A stretch of 64,000 nucleotides of DNA from Roseivirga sp. E12 (GTDB lineage Bacteria > Bacteroidota > Bacteroidia > Cytophagales > Cyclobacteriaceae), in contig NZ_JAGFMD010000001.1 in assembly GCF_017592825.1 (NCBI RefSeq), positions 744,001 to 808,000 of the forward strand. Direction: 5' to 3'. The notes under the pieces were generated by a model. The model did not search any database, had not been told where the DNA came from, and was given only the letters and a program-made list of their open reading frames with translations. Positions 8,671 to 17,958 of the stretch are shown piece by piece. The position numbers and the translations under genes are program-made. The first letter of the stretch is position 1, and each line of letters opens with the position of its first letter.

Positions 8671-8816
8671 CGTCATCCTGAACGGAAGTGAAGAATCCTT
8701 AAGCTTTTATATTTTAAGACCAGTTTAGTACGTCAACTCGAAGTATGAGAGATCTTCTACACTAGTAAAATAGCCTCTTTACTTCTGGTCAAGATTCCTC
8801 CTATGCCCGAATGACT
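8671..8816. repeat. Intergenic inverted-end repeat element (Bacteroidota REP-like)
   Basis: The spacer between arfB and yaaA begins with CGTCATCCTGAACGGAAG... ending GAATC, and its far end holds GATTCCTCCTATGCCCGAATGAC, whose reverse complement again reads GTCAT...GAATC. Thus about 25-base imperfect inverted ends bracket a 146-base AT-rich block. The CGTCATnCTGAnC...GAATC word resembles interspersed non-coding repeats common in Bacteroidota genomes (from memory). Only one copy is visible here. Confidence 0.5.
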
Positions 8817-8834
8817 TACTTGGAAAGTACAAAC

Positions 8835-9605
8835 TTAGACTTCGTCTCTTTTAAAGACCAATTTCGTTTCGTGTGAACTTTCAGCATCAAACCAATAACC
8901 TTCATAATCGAATGCTTTCAGTGCTTCTGGCTCTTCAATTTTATTCTTGATAATAAACTGTGCCATAAGTCCCCTAGCCTTCTTGGCAAAGAATGAGATT
9001 ACCTTATACTTTCCGTTCTTCTGGTCAAGAAACTCCACATTAACCACTTTTGCTTTAAGGCTTGGTCTATCGATTGCTTTGAAATACTCTTGAGAAGCAA
9101 GATTAACTAAAACCTTATCTCCTTGACGTTTTAAATCCCTATTGACCTGAGCCACAATCCTGTCTGACCAATAATTATAAAGGGTGTTATAGTCATCAAA
9201 AGCCAGTCGAGTACCCATTTCTAATCGGTACGGCTGAATAAGGTCCAATGGTCTTAATAATCCATAGAGTCCTGAAAGAATTCTAAGATGACCTTGCGCA
9301 TATAGAATGTCATCATCAGACAACTCCTCGGCTTCAAGGCCCAGGTAAACATCACCTTTAAATGCATAAACCGCTTGTTTCGCACGTTTGGTATTCTTGC
9401 CTTTGGCAAACTTTTGATACCTACTCACATTAAGCTCTGCCAAGTTCTCGCTTAGACTCATCAATTCCTGAATCTCTTCAGGACTCTTCTGTCTTAAAAC
9501 ACCAATCAATTCAAGGGTTTCTTTTTGAAAACGAGGATATGATTTTTCCTTATCACAAGGGGTTTCAAAATCAAGGGTCTTAGCCGGGGAGATAACGTAT
9601 AGCAT
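8835..9605 (-). CDS. yaaA: Peroxide-stress protein YaaA (DUF328/UPF0246)
   Basis: 256 residues, full family length. It starts with the diagnostic MLYVISPAKTLDF and contains QKFAKGKNTKRAKQAVYAFKGDVYLGL, ILSGLYGLLRPLD, YRLEMGTR, LASQEYFKA and VISFFAKKARGLMA, all conserved YaaA blocks. In E. coli YaaA lowers free iron and limits Fenton damage during peroxide stress and binds DNA through a helix-hairpin-helix-like cleft. A good -33/-7 promoter lies just upstream, so it is probably a single-gene unit. Confidence 0.95.
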   Translation of the reverse strand: MLYVISPAKTLDFETPCDKEKSYPRFQKETLELIGVLRQKSPEEIQELMSLSENLAELNVSRYQKFAKGKNTKRAKQAVYAFKGDVYLGLEAEELSDDDILYAQGHLRILSGLYGLLRPLDLIQPYRLEMGTRLAFDDYNTLYNYWSDRIVAQVNRDLKRQGDKVLVNLASQEYFKAIDRPSLKAKVVNVEFLDQKNGKYKVISFFAKKARGLMAQFIIKNKIEEPEALKAFDYEGYWFDAESSHETKLVFKRDEV

Positions 9606-9624
9606 GGTTCAATTCTGTCTACAA

Positions 9625-9659
9625 CAAACATACAAATTGAACTAGTATTTTGTTCCAAA
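9625..9659 (-). promoter_or_regulatory. Promoter of yaaA
   Basis: On the minus strand TTTG (9656-9659) is followed after 23 bases by TATGTTTG (9625-9632), an exact TAnnTTTG -7 box that ends 20 bases before the yaaA ATG at 9605. This is consistent with the Bacteroidota primary sigma consensus. Confidence 0.5.
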
Positions 9660-9735
9660 TCCTTATTAGTAATCTCAATAATATATAGTCTGAAGGTTTA
9701 AAAAAATTGACTCATAGATTGAGCAGGAAACCACT

Positions 9736-9743
9736 TATCTTCG
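9736..9743 (+). promoter_or_regulatory. Probable -7 box at hrpB start
   Basis: TATCTTCG (7 of 8 to TAnnTTTG) sits 5 bases before the ATG at 9749. If used, the longer reading frame from 9707 would start upstream of the transcript, supporting 9749 as the true start. Confidence 0.35.
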
Positions 9744-9748
9744 CGTCA

Positions 9749-12238
9749 ATGGCATTCGATCCCCAATCCATAGACCTTCCGGTAGTAGAGATAATCTCAG
9801 ATGTGCAATCTCAATTGGCAGACAAGAACAGTCTGGTTGTAAACGCACCTCCTGGGGCTGGAAAAAGTACGCTTTTGCCATTGGCCTTACTGAATGAACC
9901 CTGGTTAGGGGGGAAAAAGATATTGATGCTGGAGCCAAGAAGACTGGCTGCCAGAACCATTGCTGAACGCATGGCTTATTTCTTAGGAGAGCCTGTGGGC
10001 CAAACGGTAGGCTATCGCATTCGCTTTGACAATAAGACCTCTGAAAACACCAAGATCGAAGTACTGACCGAGGGCATACTCACGCGCATGATTCAAAGCG
10101 ACAATGCACTTGAGAATGTTGCTATGGTCATTTTCGATGAATTCCATGAACGTAGCATCCATGCAGATGTGGCATTAGCTCTTTGTCGTGAGGCACAACA
10201 AGTATTGAGGCCTGACCTGCGGATTATGATCATGTCGGCAACGCTTAACATGCCTCAACTCACCTCACTCCTTAATGCACCAGCTGTTGTGAGTAAAGGA
10301 CGTCAATATCCAGTTGATGTCAATTATGCTGGAGACATTGATGAATTTCTGATGCCTGAGCTCTGCTCTAAAACCATCATTTCTGCAGCAAAGAAGCATG
10401 AAGGAGATATTTTAGTCTTTCTCCCTGGTCAAAGGGAGATCAGAAACACGGCTGAAATACTACGAAAAGAATTGCGTGGCTTCCAGATACACCAACTCTA
10501 TGGCGCACTGCCTCAAAGACAGCAGATTGCTGCGATAATGCCTGACAGAGAGGGTCGAAGAAAGGTGGTCTTAGCTACTTCAATTGCCGAGACAAGTTTG
10601 ACCATTGAAGGCATTAAAGTGGTTGTAGATAGTGGTTTTGGTCGTACCTCTAAGTTTGATCCAAATTCAGGGCTGTCTCGTCTTGAGACAGTCCGTATCT
10701 CTCGAGACTCAGCAGATCAACGAGCCGGCCGTGCGGGAAGACTCAGTGCAGGGCATTGCTATCGCATGTGGTCTAAAGTAACCCACCAGAGACTATCCGA
10801 TCATATTGTACCAGAAATCATGGAGGCCGACCTCGCCTCATTGGTTTTGGATATGGCCCAATGGGGAATTGTGGATATTAAGCAAATGACTTGGTTGACT
10901 CCCCCACCAAGAGGCCCACTCATGCAGGCAACTGACTTACTTCATCAACTTGAAGCATTAGAGAATGGTAGAATTACCGAACATGGTAAGAGAATGCTTA
11001 AGTTACCATGCCACCCACGTATTGCCCATATGCTCCTACTTGCAGATGAGGAAGATCAATTGGGGTTAGCCACAGATATTGCGGCACTACTCGAAGAGAG
11101 GGATCCCTTAGGCCGAGAGGCAGGCATAGACCTTAACACAAGGATTGATGCGCTTAGAGTGCACAGAAGAGAAGAAAGAGACGGCCGTAAACTGGGTAGA
11201 ATTGAAAAGATAGCCAGTCAATACCGAAAGCTGTTTGAACTCGAAGCAGACAACGACCACATTGACCCCTATGAAACAGGAGTACTGTTGACACATGCAT
11301 ACCCTGAGAGAATTGCTTTTGCGAGGCCTGGCAACAATGCCCAATTTCAGCTATCTAATGGCAGGTACGCCATGGCAGGACACCGAGAAGATTTAGCAGC
11401 AGAACCTTGGCTTGCCATTTGCCATGTAGATGCAAGGGATGGGATGGGCAAAATACACATGGCTTCCCCTCTAAATCCTAGAGATCTTGCACCCTTGGTA
11501 AAGGAGAAAGAAGTTATCACCTGGGATAGTGAAGACGGAGGGCTAATGGCCAACTTGAATTTGTGTATAGGCAGCATAGTCCTGAAAAGTACACCGCTAC
11601 CCGACCCAGACCCTTCGCACCTGGTAACCGCAATCATTGATGCTATCAAAAAGGAAGGTGAACGATTGCTAGATTTTAATGAAGAGGTAGCACAATGGCA
11701 GAATAGAGTGATTAGCCTTAGGAGGTGGAATCCAGAGGAAGGGTGGCCTGAAGTGAGCACTCCTAGCCTTTTGACTACTTCGGCTGAGTGGTTAAGTCCT
11801 TACCTTACCGATGTAAAAAGACCAGAAGACCTTAAGAAGATAAACCTCAAAGAAGTGCTTCAGCATAGCCTGAGCTTTGAACAACAGCAAGACTTAGATA
11901 AGTTGGCACCTTCAAAAATCGAAGTTCCTAGTGGCTCGAATATCAAACTAATGTATCGCGATAATGGAGAACCTCCTGTTCTGGCTGTTAGAATACAAGA
12001 AGTCTTCGGTCTCGGAGAAACACCTAAAATCAACCGTGATAAAAAGAGTGTATTGATGCATTTACTATCACCTGGATACAAACCTGTTCAGATTACCTCA
12101 GATTTAAAGAACTTCTGGGCTGACACCTACTTCGAGGTGAAAAAGGAATTAAAGAGGCGATACCCAAAACATGTCTGGCCCGATGACCCTACCCAAGAGC
12201 CTGCGACCAGGTTTGCTAAAAAAAGAAAGACTAACTGA
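9749..12238 (+). CDS. hrpB: ATP-dependent DEAH-family RNA helicase HrpB
   Basis: 829 residues from ATG 9749, chosen because family members begin shortly before LPVVEII and because a -7 box lies between this ATG and the alternative at 9707. Motifs in order are Walker A APPGAGKST, VLTEGILTR, the HrpB-type motif II FDEFHERS, SATLN, ILVFLPGQREI, SIAETSLTIEGIKVVVDSGF and QRAGRAGR, then the helicase-associated and HrpB C-terminal domain up to WPDDPTQEPATR. Its cellular role is poorly defined. It is convergent with the permease gene downstream. Confidence 0.95.
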   Translation: MAFDPQSIDLPVVEIISDVQSQLADKNSLVVNAPPGAGKSTLLPLALLNEPWLGGKKILMLEPRRLAARTIAERMAYFLGEPVGQTVGYRIRFDNKTSENTKIEVLTEGILTRMIQSDNALENVAMVIFDEFHERSIHADVALALCREAQQVLRPDLRIMIMSATLNMPQLTSLLNAPAVVSKGRQYPVDVNYAGDIDEFLMPELCSKTIISAAKKHEGDILVFLPGQREIRNTAEILRKELRGFQIHQLYGALPQRQQIAAIMPDREGRRKVVLATSIAETSLTIEGIKVVVDSGFGRTSKFDPNSGLSRLETVRISRDSADQRAGRAGRLSAGHCYRMWSKVTHQRLSDHIVPEIMEADLASLVLDMAQWGIVDIKQMTWLTPPPRGPLMQATDLLHQLEALENGRITEHGKRMLKLPCHPRIAHMLLLADEEDQLGLATDIAALLEERDPLGREAGIDLNTRIDALRVHRREERDGRKLGRIEKIASQYRKLFELEADNDHIDPYETGVLLTHAYPERIAFARPGNNAQFQLSNGRYAMAGHREDLAAEPWLAICHVDARDGMGKIHMASPLNPRDLAPLVKEKEVITWDSEDGGLMANLNLCIGSIVLKSTPLPDPDPSHLVTAIIDAIKKEGERLLDFNEEVAQWQNRVISLRRWNPEEGWPEVSTPSLLTTSAEWLSPYLTDVKRPEDLKKINLKEVLQHSLSFEQQQDLDKLAPSKIEVPSGSNIKLMYRDNGEPPVLAVRIQEVFGLGETPKINRDKKSVLMHLLSPGYKPVQITSDLKNFWADTYFEVKKELKRRYPKHVWPDDPTQEPATRFAKKRKTN

Positions 12239-12245
12239 AAGAGTT

Positions 12246-14678
12246 CTACTCATACTTAAGTGCCTCTATGGGGTTCGCAACAGCAGCCTTTACCGCATGA
12301 TAACTGACCGTTAAAATGGTTATAGTCAATTGTATGAGTCCTGCTATCAAAAACAAATCCCAAGTCATTTCAATACGGTAAGGAAATGTAGTAAGCCACT
12401 CATATCCTAGCCAATAAGCCAATGGGCCTGCGATAATCATTGATAATACAACGAGGAGAGAGAAGCCTCTTGCCAGGATATAAACAATAGTTGGTACTGG
12501 CGCTCCAAAAACCTTTCTTATTCCTATTTCCTTATTTCTTCTCTGTGTAGAAATAAACGCTAAGCCAAACAAGCCTAGGCATGAAATGGATATGGCAATA
12601 CATGAAGCAGTTAGGATGATACTCCTCCAACGCTTTTCTTTAGCAAATTGTGACGCATTTGATTCTTCCATCAGTCTAAAATCAAATGGATTGTTAGGGT
12701 TAAACTTTAACCATGCTGCTTCTATTGCCATTAGCGAACTTGATAGGGTACTTGGTTCAAACTTTACAAGCAGACGTTGTAAACCTCGTCTTTTATCAAG
12801 CTCAAAAACTGTTGGAACAATCTCTTGCGTTGCTGAAAATAAATTAAAGTCATTCACTATTCCGATTATTGTCTTTCCTCTGTATGTGGAATTTAAACCT
12901 CCATTCACTGAATCTCTCAAGTGCATGACCGATGCGAACCTCTCATTAACAATTATTTGGTTAAGTCCTTCAAGAGTGGATATTCTATCAAAATCTCGAC
13001 CCTCAAGAACTTCAATACCCATCGTTTCGAAGTAATCAAAATCGACAGACGTACTATAACCTATTAATTCTGTTTTCTCCCCCGTCTCAGGATTTACCTC
13101 CTCAAAAGCCAAATGAGAATAATTACTGGCATTTCCTGACACATTTAGAATTGAGGGCGTCTTTTGCAACTCCCTCCTCATCAGGTTTGCCAGGGCCTGT
13201 CCCCTAGACTTTGTCGAATCGAGTAGACTGGCTTTAGACAAATCCCCTGTCTTTATGGATATGAGATTGGTATCATCATAGCCACGGTCCATGTTGACAA
13301 GAAAATTTATTTGTCTGTTCATGGCCAAAACACCCACAATTAAAACCGCTGCAATAGAGAATTGTAAAACAATTAGAATCCCTTGTAGACCTCCTTTCCT
13401 ATTTGACCCATCGAAACGTCCTTCTAGGGCCGTCACGGTATTAAGACGAGAGATTATTAACGCAGGGTAAGAGCCTGCTATAAAAGCTGCAAAGGTCACT
13501 GCTATAAATGCAATCGATATATAAATGGGGTTTTCAATAATTGACTTACTAAATTCTTTTTCCGCAGCTAACTCAAAGTATGGCAAGACCAATTCAGCCA
13601 ATAACAGGCCTAAAAGAAATGACGTAGTGCTAATAATGAATGCCTCGCCTAAGAACTGAGCTACTAATTGATGCTTCTTCGCCCCTATTACCTTCCTGAC
13701 ACCAATTTCTTTAGCACGAGGCAAAGCCCGAGCAAGTGATAAATTCGTAAAATTGAAGCATGCTAACAACAGAATAAGCAAGGCAATTCCGCTTAAAAGA
13801 AAAGAATAAAACCTATCACCTGTCTCTTGCATACCCGCTTGTTTCCCCGAAGCCATAGACTTCTCAAAATGAAGGTTATAAATAGGTTGTAGGTTATACC
13901 TTCCCGCATATTGGGGAGAGTCTACCATCTTCCGCCTAGCTAGTTCATCAATTTGCTTTGTTAAATCAGCGATGTTTGTGTTCGGTAAAATTTGTACGAA
14001 TGTTTGAAAAGTTATTTCAGAAATATACCAGTCTTTCGCATCATTACTTTGTCGGTTATAAGCCATCAAATAATTCTGAAAAGGGATGAGGAATTCGAAG
14101 TCAAGAGAGGAATTACTTGGTAAATCTTTGAGTACAGCTCCTACGGTAAATGTTTTCCACTCTCCCCTTATATTTAAGTCTATCGACTCTCCAACAGCCA
14201 TGGACTTACCAAAAATGCGCTTGGCAGCTTTTTCCACCAGAGCAATTTGAGAAGTCCCATTTAACACTGATATCCCATCACCATATTTATTTAGAAAACT
14301 GAACATCTCAAGGAATTCAGGCTCTGCATAGAAAGCCTTACCTTGATTTTGAATATTATCCCCAGAACGAATGTCAAAAGCCGTGTTTACGTAACGACAC
14401 TGATTGATGACCAATGGCAATTCCTCCTTAAGTGTGGGGCCTACTGGCATTTTTACAAACTCCATGACCTGCTTCTCATCAAAGCTTGGCATGGTCCTAA
14501 CCCGATATATATGCTCACCATTTACATGAAACCGATCGAAAGTCATTTCATCTTTCACATAATGCATGATTAAAAGACAACAAGCTACTCCTAAGGCTAA
14601 ACCAGATATGTTAATAAAGGAATAACCTTTATACTTGATTAGATTTCTAAAAGCGGTTTTGAGATAATTCTTGAGCAT
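12246..14678 (-). CDS. FtsX/MacB-type ABC transporter permease, stand-alone copy
   Basis: 810 residues from ATG 14678 (MLKNYLKTAFRNL, the usual start of this family; a frame to 14699 adds 7 residues). It has the double FtsX layout: helix 1, periplasmic MacB-PCD domain, three helices, then a repeat of the same. Cytoplasmic coupling motifs are KEIGVRKVIGA (about 321) and KEIGIRKVFGA (about 711), and the C-terminus is NPIEALKYE. Its N-terminus (KYKGYSFINISGLA...YVKDE) and second half match the array member at 30325-32727 better than the others, suggesting a dispersed duplicate. No ATPase gene adjoins it. Confidence 0.9.
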   Translation of the reverse strand: MLKNYLKTAFRNLIKYKGYSFINISGLALGVACCLLIMHYVKDEMTFDRFHVNGEHIYRVRTMPSFDEKQVMEFVKMPVGPTLKEELPLVINQCRYVNTAFDIRSGDNIQNQGKAFYAEPEFLEMFSFLNKYGDGISVLNGTSQIALVEKAAKRIFGKSMAVGESIDLNIRGEWKTFTVGAVLKDLPSNSSLDFEFLIPFQNYLMAYNRQSNDAKDWYISEITFQTFVQILPNTNIADLTKQIDELARRKMVDSPQYAGRYNLQPIYNLHFEKSMASGKQAGMQETGDRFYSFLLSGIALLILLLACFNFTNLSLARALPRAKEIGVRKVIGAKKHQLVAQFLGEAFIISTTSFLLGLLLAELVLPYFELAAEKEFSKSIIENPIYISIAFIAVTFAAFIAGSYPALIISRLNTVTALEGRFDGSNRKGGLQGILIVLQFSIAAVLIVGVLAMNRQINFLVNMDRGYDDTNLISIKTGDLSKASLLDSTKSRGQALANLMRRELQKTPSILNVSGNASNYSHLAFEEVNPETGEKTELIGYSTSVDFDYFETMGIEVLEGRDFDRISTLEGLNQIIVNERFASVMHLRDSVNGGLNSTYRGKTIIGIVNDFNLFSATQEIVPTVFELDKRRGLQRLLVKFEPSTLSSSLMAIEAAWLKFNPNNPFDFRLMEESNASQFAKEKRWRSIILTASCIAISISCLGLFGLAFISTQRRNKEIGIRKVFGAPVPTIVYILARGFSLLVVLSMIIAGPLAYWLGYEWLTTFPYRIEMTWDLFLIAGLIQLTITILTVSYHAVKAAVANPIEALKYE

Positions 14679-14823
14679 AAGGATTAATGTAAAAAACATA
14701 ACTTATCGCTCCTATCTAAAAAGTGTTAACTGGTTCTCAATTCACATCTTTTAAGAAAACCACCTCTTGTAGGTTATTACCAAGCTTTTAAGGATCTTGT
14801 ACCCATTCATACTAAATAGACCA

Positions 14824-15615
14824 ATGCGACTTTTAACCACCCTTTTAATACTCACACTTATGTCTACTTTAAGTCTCGCACAAACTCCTAGAAAGTCCGA
14901 GCATGTATCGGTAAATGGAAAACAACTTTATTATGAAGTCTATGGCAATGGTAAGCCCTTGATCATGCTTCATGGCTACAGCCTCTCTTCTACACACTGG
15001 AAGCCTTATGTTGAAGACTTTAGTACCGACCATGAGGTATACCTTATTGACTTGACTGGACATGGAAAGTCGGAAGCCTTTAAAGAAGAGCTTTCCATCG
15101 CTTCGGTTGCTGATGACCTAAGTCAACTGATTAAGGAAATTGGCATCGAATCAATGGACGCGATTGGCTTTAGTTTTGGCGGTGACGTTCTTTATCAACT
15201 TGCCCTACTTGAACCAGAGCTAATAAATTCCATGATTACTATAGGTGCTATTGGCACATGGGATGTCAATGATTTTCCTCAATATCTAGATTCATATACT
15301 TTCGAAAACATTGACCAATTTGAGTGGATGAGGTCTTCACATTCGAGCGATGAGCAGATTAAAACCATCATGGAGCAATTCAAAAACTACACTGTTTTAG
15401 TGAGTGATGAACAACTAAAGACCATAAAACCCGAGGTGATGATTATGCTAGGTGATGATGATATCGGTATTGAACTAGAAGAGGTCGCTCGTGTGAGAAA
15501 GCATTTGCCCAAATCAGACCTATGGGTACTCCCAAATGTTCCTCATGGTGCCCATGAAGGAGAAAACAAACCGGATTTTATTAAAATTGCAAAGGCATTC
15601 TTATCCAAAGAGTAA
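14824..15615 (+). CDS. Secreted alpha/beta hydrolase
   Basis: 263 residues from ATG 14824 (MRLLTTLLILTLMSTLSLAQ, a clear signal peptide); the frame from 14797 would add 9 residues before it. Alpha/beta-hydrolase signatures are the oxyanion motif HGYSLSSTHW, DLTGHGKS, the nucleophile elbow GFSFGG (S117) and the C-terminal His at VPHGAHEG; the acid is probably the Asp in MLGDDDIGI. It is likely an esterase or lipase-like enzyme acting in the periplasm; the substrate is unknown. The thioesterase gene follows after 15 bases, so they may be co-transcribed. Confidence 0.9.
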   Translation: MRLLTTLLILTLMSTLSLAQTPRKSEHVSVNGKQLYYEVYGNGKPLIMLHGYSLSSTHWKPYVEDFSTDHEVYLIDLTGHGKSEAFKEELSIASVADDLSQLIKEIGIESMDAIGFSFGGDVLYQLALLEPELINSMITIGAIGTWDVNDFPQYLDSYTFENIDQFEWMRSSHSSDEQIKTIMEQFKNYTVLVSDEQLKTIKPEVMIMLGDDDIGIELEEVARVRKHLPKSDLWVLPNVPHGAHEGENKPDFIKIAKAFLSKE

Positions 15616-15630
15616 TAGTTAATAAAAGCT

Positions 15631-16176
15631 ATGAAGTACAAAAACATAGAATCCTCTCAAATCACAATGGTAGAACTCATGCTGCCCTCCCACTCAAATT
15701 TTAGTGGCAAAATTCATGGTGGCCATATCCTTAACCTGATGGATCAGGTGGCATTTGCCTGTGCTTCAAAGCACTCTGGTCAATATTGTGTCACAGCATC
15801 GGTCAATAGAGTTGACTTCTTACATCCCATTCAGGTTGGAGAACTCGTCAGTTTAAAGGCATCTGTTAATTACACGGGACGGACGTCAATGGTCGTTGGC
15901 CTAAGGGTGGAATCGGAGAACATTAAGACCGGTGACGTCAAGCACTGCAACTCTTCATACTTTACCATGGTCGCAAAAGATGATGATGGCAAGAGCGTAG
16001 CAGTGCCAGGACTCATCCTTGATTCTGAGGAATCCGTTAGACGATTTATGCGCAGTATCACAAGGCAAGCGCAGGCCAAAACCAGAAGCAAGGCTTTTGA
16101 ACCAAATCAATTTGTCATGTCTGACCATATGGAATTGCTCAAAAACCAAAACGCAAAGGTTAATTTTAAAAAGTAG
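15631..16176 (+). CDS. Hotdog-fold acyl-CoA thioesterase (YciA/BACH type)
   Basis: 181 residues. The hotdog central helix motif HGGHILNLMDQVAFACASKH follows the strand NFSGKI; the second conserved block VDFLHPIQVGELVSL and the long strand GRTSMVVGLRVESENIKTG are typical of cytosolic acyl-CoA thioester hydrolases. The catalytic Asp would be in NLMDQ. It cleaves acyl-CoA to free acid plus CoA. Chain-length preference cannot be read. It is followed 28 bases later by the ECF sigma factor gene on the same strand. Confidence 0.93.
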   Translation: MKYKNIESSQITMVELMLPSHSNFSGKIHGGHILNLMDQVAFACASKHSGQYCVTASVNRVDFLHPIQVGELVSLKASVNYTGRTSMVVGLRVESENIKTGDVKHCNSSYFTMVAKDDDGKSVAVPGLILDSEESVRRFMRSITRQAQAKTRSKAFEPNQFVMSDHMELLKNQNAKVNFKK

Positions 16177-16204
16177 TTACCTTCCAAAGCATATCAATAG
16201 CCCA

Positions 16205-17005
16205 TTGTCAAAGTCACTATTCGAAAAAGAGTTCATAGAATTTCAGGGCCAGCTTGAATCCTATATCTATCGACTTATTGGCCATAGAGAAGAAACCCAA
16301 GACTTAGTTCAGGACACTTATATAAAAGCTTTGGACAAACTATCCACTTTCAAGGGTAACTCGTCCATTAAGACTTGGGTATTTGCTATTGCCACAAACC
16401 TATCAAAGGATAGTCTAAGGGCTCGACAAAGATGGGGAGAAGACTGGATGGACCTGGTCCGCGATGCCCATGTTAATAATAAGGACCTCCTTGCTAAAAA
16501 ATTTCAGATTGCAGAAAGTTCTCCGCATGGTGCATATGTTATGAAAGAGCACCTTAATTACTGCTTTACGTGTGTTTCTAAAACCCTTTTGCTTAAGAAC
16601 CAAATCTGCCTATGGCTCAAAGAAGTCTATGATTTCAAGGTTTCTGAAATCATGATGATCACAGCGCTGTCTGAAGGAAAGGTAAAGCATGCCATAGCGG
16701 AAAGCCGAAAAGACCTTGTCAGAATATTTAAGGGAAAGTGTGCCCTTATTAACAAAAAAGGGGTTTGTAGTCAATGTACAGGACTTAACAACATCTTTAA
16801 CCCTGATCAGAACACGCAAATAGAGTCCAATAAACTGAAGCTCATTAAGGAGCAAAAGTCCAAGACTTACGATCAGTTGTTGGACCTTAGACTACAAATG
16901 GTCAAGTCCCTTAACCCCCTTGAAGGAGAAGGCAGAGATTTGCATAACTACCTTTTAGAAAACTCTCCGGATTGGGCCTTATCACAAATGCCGTCCGAAG
17001 ATTAA
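16205..17005 (+). CDS. ECF-type sigma-70 factor with Cys-containing C-terminal tail
   Basis: No ATG lies between the thioesterase stop and the start of homology, so the TTG at 16205 is the most plausible start, giving 266 residues beginning SKSLFEKEFIEFQ. Region 2 reads ESYIYRLIGHREETQDLVQDTYIKALDKL with SIKTWVFAIATNL; region 4 is ICLWLKEVYDFKVSEIMMITALSEGKVKHAIAESRK. A tail of about 90 residues follows with the cluster KCALINKKGVCSQC, three Cys that could bind metal, a feature absent from minimal ECF factors. No anti-sigma gene is adjacent. The target promoters are unknown. Confidence 0.8.
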   Translation: MSKSLFEKEFIEFQGQLESYIYRLIGHREETQDLVQDTYIKALDKLSTFKGNSSIKTWVFAIATNLSKDSLRARQRWGEDWMDLVRDAHVNNKDLLAKKFQIAESSPHGAYVMKEHLNYCFTCVSKTLLLKNQICLWLKEVYDFKVSEIMMITALSEGKVKHAIAESRKDLVRIFKGKCALINKKGVCSQCTGLNNIFNPDQNTQIESNKLKLIKEQKSKTYDQLLDLRLQMVKSLNPLEGEGRDLHNYLLENSPDWALSQMPSED

Positions 17006-17064
17006 TTCTCTTTTTCGTCCGTTTTTCTCAACTCATTCGTCTAAAGAAAAACAAACGATTAATT

Positions 17065-17514
17065 ATGGCTAATCCCATTTATTTAAAAGTCGTCAAGACC
17101 CTTGACCATCCTTTGGATGTGGTTTGGAATAAAGTAGCGTTGAACTTTGGTTATGTTTCAGAATACAACCCGGCCATTCAAGACTCCCGATACGACTCCG
17201 AGACCAAAACGGGTGTAGGAACCAAGCGTTATTGCAAGTTCGCTGGCAAAGGTGGTTTTATTAAGGAAGAAATCATCGACTGGCAGGATAATGAGTCCTT
17301 TATGTTAACCTTTACTGAAACATCGGCTCCCATGTCGGTTCTCAAAAGCAAGTTCCACTTTAAAGAAATAAATGGAAAGACAGAGTTAGTTCAAGAATTC
17401 TGGTTTAGAATGAAAGCTCCAATGGGTTGGATGAGCCGGATGATGAAAGGTAAAATGAGAGCCGTTCTTGTAGACGGACTTAATGGATTAGAATTGAGTT
17501 TAAATAGCAAATAG
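17065..17514 (+). CDS. SRPBCC (START-like/polyketide cyclase) family protein
   Basis: 149 residues from ATG 17065; a longer frame from 16972 overlaps the sigma gene and adds an unrelated basic leader. The SRPBCC pattern is clear: N-terminal strand PIYLKVVKTLDHPLDVVWNKV, helix-grip turn YVSEYNPAIQDS, paired strands GTKRYCKF, FIKEEIIDW, FMLTFTE, TELVQEFWF, and the long C-terminal helix MMKGKMRAVLVDGLNGLELSL. It would form a hydrophobic ligand pocket. It follows the sigma factor by 59 bases and precedes the TfoX-like gene by 1 base, suggesting one operon. Confidence 0.88.
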   Translation: MANPIYLKVVKTLDHPLDVVWNKVALNFGYVSEYNPAIQDSRYDSETKTGVGTKRYCKFAGKGGFIKEEIIDWQDNESFMLTFTETSAPMSVLKSKFHFKEINGKTELVQEFWFRMKAPMGWMSRMMKGKMRAVLVDGLNGLELSLNSK

Positions 17515-17515
17515 C

Positions 17516-17845
17516 ATGGCAGTAAACGAAGATTTCTTGCAGTACATAAAAGACCAATTAGTAGAATTTGGGGATTTTGAGGTCAAAAGAATGTTTGGAG
17601 GCATTGGCTTATTTAGTGATGGCAAAATGTTTGGCATGATCGGTGGTGACACCTTTAGACTGAAGGTTGATGAGTTTAATCAAGAAGAGTACGAATCTCG
17701 TGGCATGAAGCCTTATTTCTCCAAAGGGAAAAAGAAAGGCATGCCATATTGGGAGGTGCCGCCTGAGGTGGTTGAAGACAAAACACTTCTGGCAGATTGG
17801 GCTGTTAAGGCATTACAAGCAGCTAAGAGAGCATCAAAAAAATAG
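17516..17845 (+). CDS. TfoX/Sxy N-terminal domain protein
   Basis: 109 residues consisting of the TfoX N-terminal domain alone: VKRMFGGIGLFSDGKMFGMIGGDTFRLKVD followed by PYFSKGKKKGMPYWEVPPEVVED and a Lys/Ala-rich tail. Full-length TfoX (Sxy) regulates competence in gammaproteobacteria and also has a C-terminal domain that is missing here. Stand-alone N-domain proteins are widespread with no settled role. The ATG is 1 base after the SRPBCC stop, strongly suggesting co-translation. Confidence 0.9.
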   Translation: MAVNEDFLQYIKDQLVEFGDFEVKRMFGGIGLFSDGKMFGMIGGDTFRLKVDEFNQEEYESRGMKPYFSKGKKKGMPYWEVPPEVVEDKTLLADWAVKALQAAKRASKK

Positions 17846-17958
17846 TCATTAACTACATAAAAAGGTGCTAATGTGCTGCCATACATGACTTCTCACAATA
17901 GAAGGTATTGTCCCCCGTGGATTTTAAAATCGTCATAAGCTTTTTAGATTTGAGTAAT

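Noticed and set aside
11347-11760. Minus-strand frame of 137 codons inside hrpB
   Set aside because: It is fully internal and antisense to a conserved helicase gene, with no recognisable product.
16019-16204. Upstream extension of the sigma-factor frame into the thioesterase gene
   Set aside because: The extension overlaps a well-supported gene by 158 bases and reads as a low-similarity, basic shadow; homology starts after 16205.
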